The notes below the pieces were generated by a model. It saw only the letters and a program-made list of their open reading frames with translations, was not told the origin of the DNA and did no database searches. The translations under genes were made by a program, and so were the position numbers. Positions 62,393-64,000 of a stretch of 64,000 nt of DNA are shown here, piece by piece. How positions within the stretch are numbered: position 1 is the first letter of the stretch; every line of letters starts with the position of its first letter. This DNA is from Fervidobacterium sp. Its GTDB lineage: Bacteria; Thermotogota; Thermotogae; Thermotogales; Fervidobacteriaceae. The stretch covers positions 59,079 through 123,078 of the forward strand of contig JANZZV010000007.1 of assembly GCA_026419195.1 (NCBI GenBank), written 5' to 3'.

Positions 62393-62731
62393 CTATTCAA
62401 CTATAACAACAACCGTTGCTTGAAGGGATAAATTTTCTTTATACATACTAAACATTTTAAATTCGTGTAAAATCTTTGAAGTATCAATAATTTCGCTAAC
62501 CTTGTTGCTTGTTGTCTCAAATCTATTTGTTTCGCACAAAATAACAAAACTTTCTGCCTTTAAAATAGACGACAGGTCAGATACCATTAACACCACATGA
62601 TTACCTTCAAGTTTATACTCCACTATTGGTTGTTTTGGGAATGTTTCTACTACGAGTTCATTACTTGGTGACCTTGGGTAAAAATATCTTTGAATTTGAA
62701 AGATGCGGTTGGAAAAATGGTAAATATATCT
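62393..62731 (-). pseudogene. Possible truncated gene remnant on the minus strand
   Basis: A reading frame of about 112 codons is open from 62731 down to the stop at 62393, with protein-like composition (SPSNELVVETFPKQPIVEYK, then LEGNHVVLMVSDLSSILKAE). The only usual start is GTG 62623, which has no ribosome site and lies in the middle of the frame. No family was recognised. It looks like the C-terminal remnant of a longer gene whose 5' part is gone. The alternative is a 76-residue small protein from GTG 62623. Confidence 0.35.
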
Positions 62732-63271
62732 TTAAAACAAAAGGCATAAAGTTCATAGAAAAAATATTGGTAACAAAAGAAGTAGGCCTATTTGAAAATT
62801 TCCATCGTATCTAAAAACAATTGAAGGAACAGCGTCCCGATGCATTGTACTATAATATCAAACAGATACCCTGATCGTGCGTACACTAATCGAAAAAATA
62901 CTACAAAACCTCGCAAGAACAACCATTTGCAGCATCAGTAGTGCATTCAACACAGACTCATAACTGACGATAGCAAAAACACCAAACTTTTGGATAATAG
63001 AAAAGCTTGAAAAAACAGCGGATAGAAAACTATAACTAACAAATTCAGTATCAAATATTCAACCAACCAAGATACAAAAACAACTCTTGAATTGATTCCA
63101 AACCGGTTCAAGTATAAGCTCCAGTCCAGCGATAGAATCAGATGCCATTTACATGGGAAGTTGGAATTATCATTTGTATGCTATCAAACAAAATCTTACG
63201 GATCTGTGCAAGCACCTGGTACAAATTCAGAAAAAACTTGATGAATACAGGATTGTTTGGTCGAAAAATGC
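62732..63271. other. Gene-free accessory stretch with possible decayed coding sequence
   Basis: No intact gene is visible. On the plus strand one frame from about 62911 to 63332 reads as protein-like pieces interrupted by stops, for example AKTPNFWIIEKLEKTADRKL, and a last piece of 59 codons from ATG 63153 (MGSWNYHLYAIKQNLTDLCK). Base usage, richer in A and C, differs from the neighbours. It may be a decayed gene or mobile-element remnant; no inverted-repeat ends or transposase motif were found. Confidence 0.35.
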
Positions 63272-63300
63272 AAAAGTCAGATCCTCAGGTCTGCTTTTTT
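63272..63300 (+). terminator. Terminator in the accessory stretch
   Basis: Arms 63272-63283 and 63288-63298 pair over 11 positions with one bulged T, a 4-base loop, then a T-run through 63300 and beyond. It has no intact gene upstream, which supports a decayed transcription unit. Confidence 0.65.
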
Positions 63301-63310
63301 ATTTATCAAA

Positions 63311-63319
63311 TGGTATAAT
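63311..63319 (+). promoter_or_regulatory. Extended -10 upstream of the AAA-ATPase-like gene
   Basis: TGG-TATAAT without a clear -35, about 130 bases before the gene at 63451 and just after the terminator at 63272-63300. Confidence 0.55.
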
Positions 63320-63450
63320 ATATAAAGTGTAACCGGCAAGTTGCATAAAAGATAGAAAAAATGCAAACGAAGCACTTGAAAAAAGTATTAAAAGTGAATA
63401 TAGAAAGTAGTAAGAGGAACGTATCAGAATGGGAATATGAGGTGGTAGGA

Positions 63451-64000
63451 TGAAAGAACTACCGATAGGAATAAGTGATTTTAGGAAGATAAAAGAAAAA
63501 GGCTGCATATACGTAGACAAAACAAAATATGTGTACGAAATGATAAGAAACAACGAATACGTATTCTTGTCTCGTCCGAGGAGATTTGGGAAGAGTTTAC
63601 TTGTGAGCGTACTCGAATGTTTGTTCAAAGGAGAGAAAGAATTATTTGTTGATACATGGATATATGACAAATGGAACTGGGAAAGCTTTCCTGTGGTTAG
63701 ATTGGATATGAACAATCTGGATACTTCGGATGTTGATGAACTGAAAAAATCATTAATCAGACGACTTGTTGAAATTGCTCAAGACTATGAAATCAGTCTA
63801 TCAGCTGTTTATGAGTTAGTAGTGAAACTGAGCAGGAGGTATGATAAAAAAGTAGTACTATTGATAGATGAATACGAAAAGCCAATACTTGATCACATAT
63901 CAGACAAAGATAAAGCAAAGGATATGAGGGAGGTACTAAGGCAAGTTTATGGAAGGATAAAGAGTATGGATGAGAATCTTCGCTTTGTTTTTCTCACAGG
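63451..64000 (+). CDS. AAA-ATPase-like protein (PF09820 type), 5' part only
   Basis: The first 183 codons of a gene that runs out of the window. The N-terminus KELPIGISDFRKIKEKGCIY then VDKTKYVYEMI is typical of the AAA-ATPase_like / PDDEXK_9 proteins. Walker A is SRPRRFGKSLLVS at about residue 42 and Walker B VVLLIDEYEKPI at about 138. Family members usually carry a C-terminal PD-(D/E)XK nuclease-like domain, not visible here. They occur in variable copy number in many anaerobes and their role is unknown. ATG 63451 follows GAGGTGG. The flanking decayed DNA suggests an accessory locus. Confidence 0.85.

Noticed and set aside
62626..62814. Plus-strand frame of 62 codons opposite the headless minus-strand frame
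   Set aside because: No ribosome site or family; the sequence could equally be noncoding or a remnant, so it is included in the description of the decayed stretch only.
63299..63715. Minus-strand frame of 138 codons
   Set aside because: It overlaps the 5' part of the AAA-ATPase-like gene, which has clear Walker motifs.

Overview
The window is AT-rich, densely packed bacterial DNA that looks like a thermophilic member of the Thermotogota, most likely close to Fervidobacterium (inference). Supporting signs are a pyrophosphate-type phosphofructokinase, frequent TTG and GTG starts behind strong GGAGG ribosome sites, a periplasm-facing oligopeptide transporter whose binding protein lacks a lipobox, the MEP isoprenoid route, a GH31 glycosidase, flagellar genes, a roughly 339-nt RNase P RNA, and repeated extended -10 promoters (TGN-TATAAT). 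No rRNA, CRISPR array, intact insertion sequence or prophage was seen.

Layout. 1-3271: tail of a GH31 glycosidase overlapping xseA, then xseB and a small membrane protein. 3414-10204: a five-gene oligopeptide ABC transporter operon with a perfect 13-bp hairpin after the binding-protein gene. 10351-13891: a large secreted protein with six Fn3-like repeats and a predicted seven-bladed propeller, convergent with a Y-family polymerase. 15255-18210: a divergent flagellin, tRNA-Leu(CAA), pfp and rnpB. 18371-20784: a MATE transporter and fmt. 20789-32956 (minus strand): an eleven-gene operon encoding a complete but strongly divergent chemosensory pathway. 33025-37124: SLOG protein, EamA transporter, mreB and two flagellar rod genes. 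37151-44931: plsY and plsC among HEAT, TPR, propeller and hydrolase-like proteins of unknown role. 44967-51620: DUF3307-like protein, pheT, a second EamA transporter, an acyltransferase with a disrupted start, and an ABC-F ATPase. 51688-58724: nfo, SRPBCC protein, thiamine pyrophosphokinase, dxr, rseP, ispG, surE and def. 58754-62353: a small unknown protein with a structured leader, a SIMPL protein, a phosphohexomutase, and tRNA-Leu(TAA) with initiator tRNA-Met. 62354-64000: a decayed accessory stretch and the start of an AAA-ATPase-like gene.

The most interesting region is the chemosensory operon. From its promoter it reads cheR-TPR, a CheW-like gene, a cheA-receiver hybrid, a cheB-like gene, receiver-degenerate GGDEF, receptor, winged-helix/Rossmann protein, receptor, an unknown 435-residue protein, lgt and a small unknown gene. 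Both receptors replace the normally near-invariant receptor tip with the same alternative sequence. The CheB catalytic serine motif and the GGDEF motif are also altered. No flagellar motor gene lies in the operon. This looks like a self-contained sensory system with an output that cannot be assigned from sequence.
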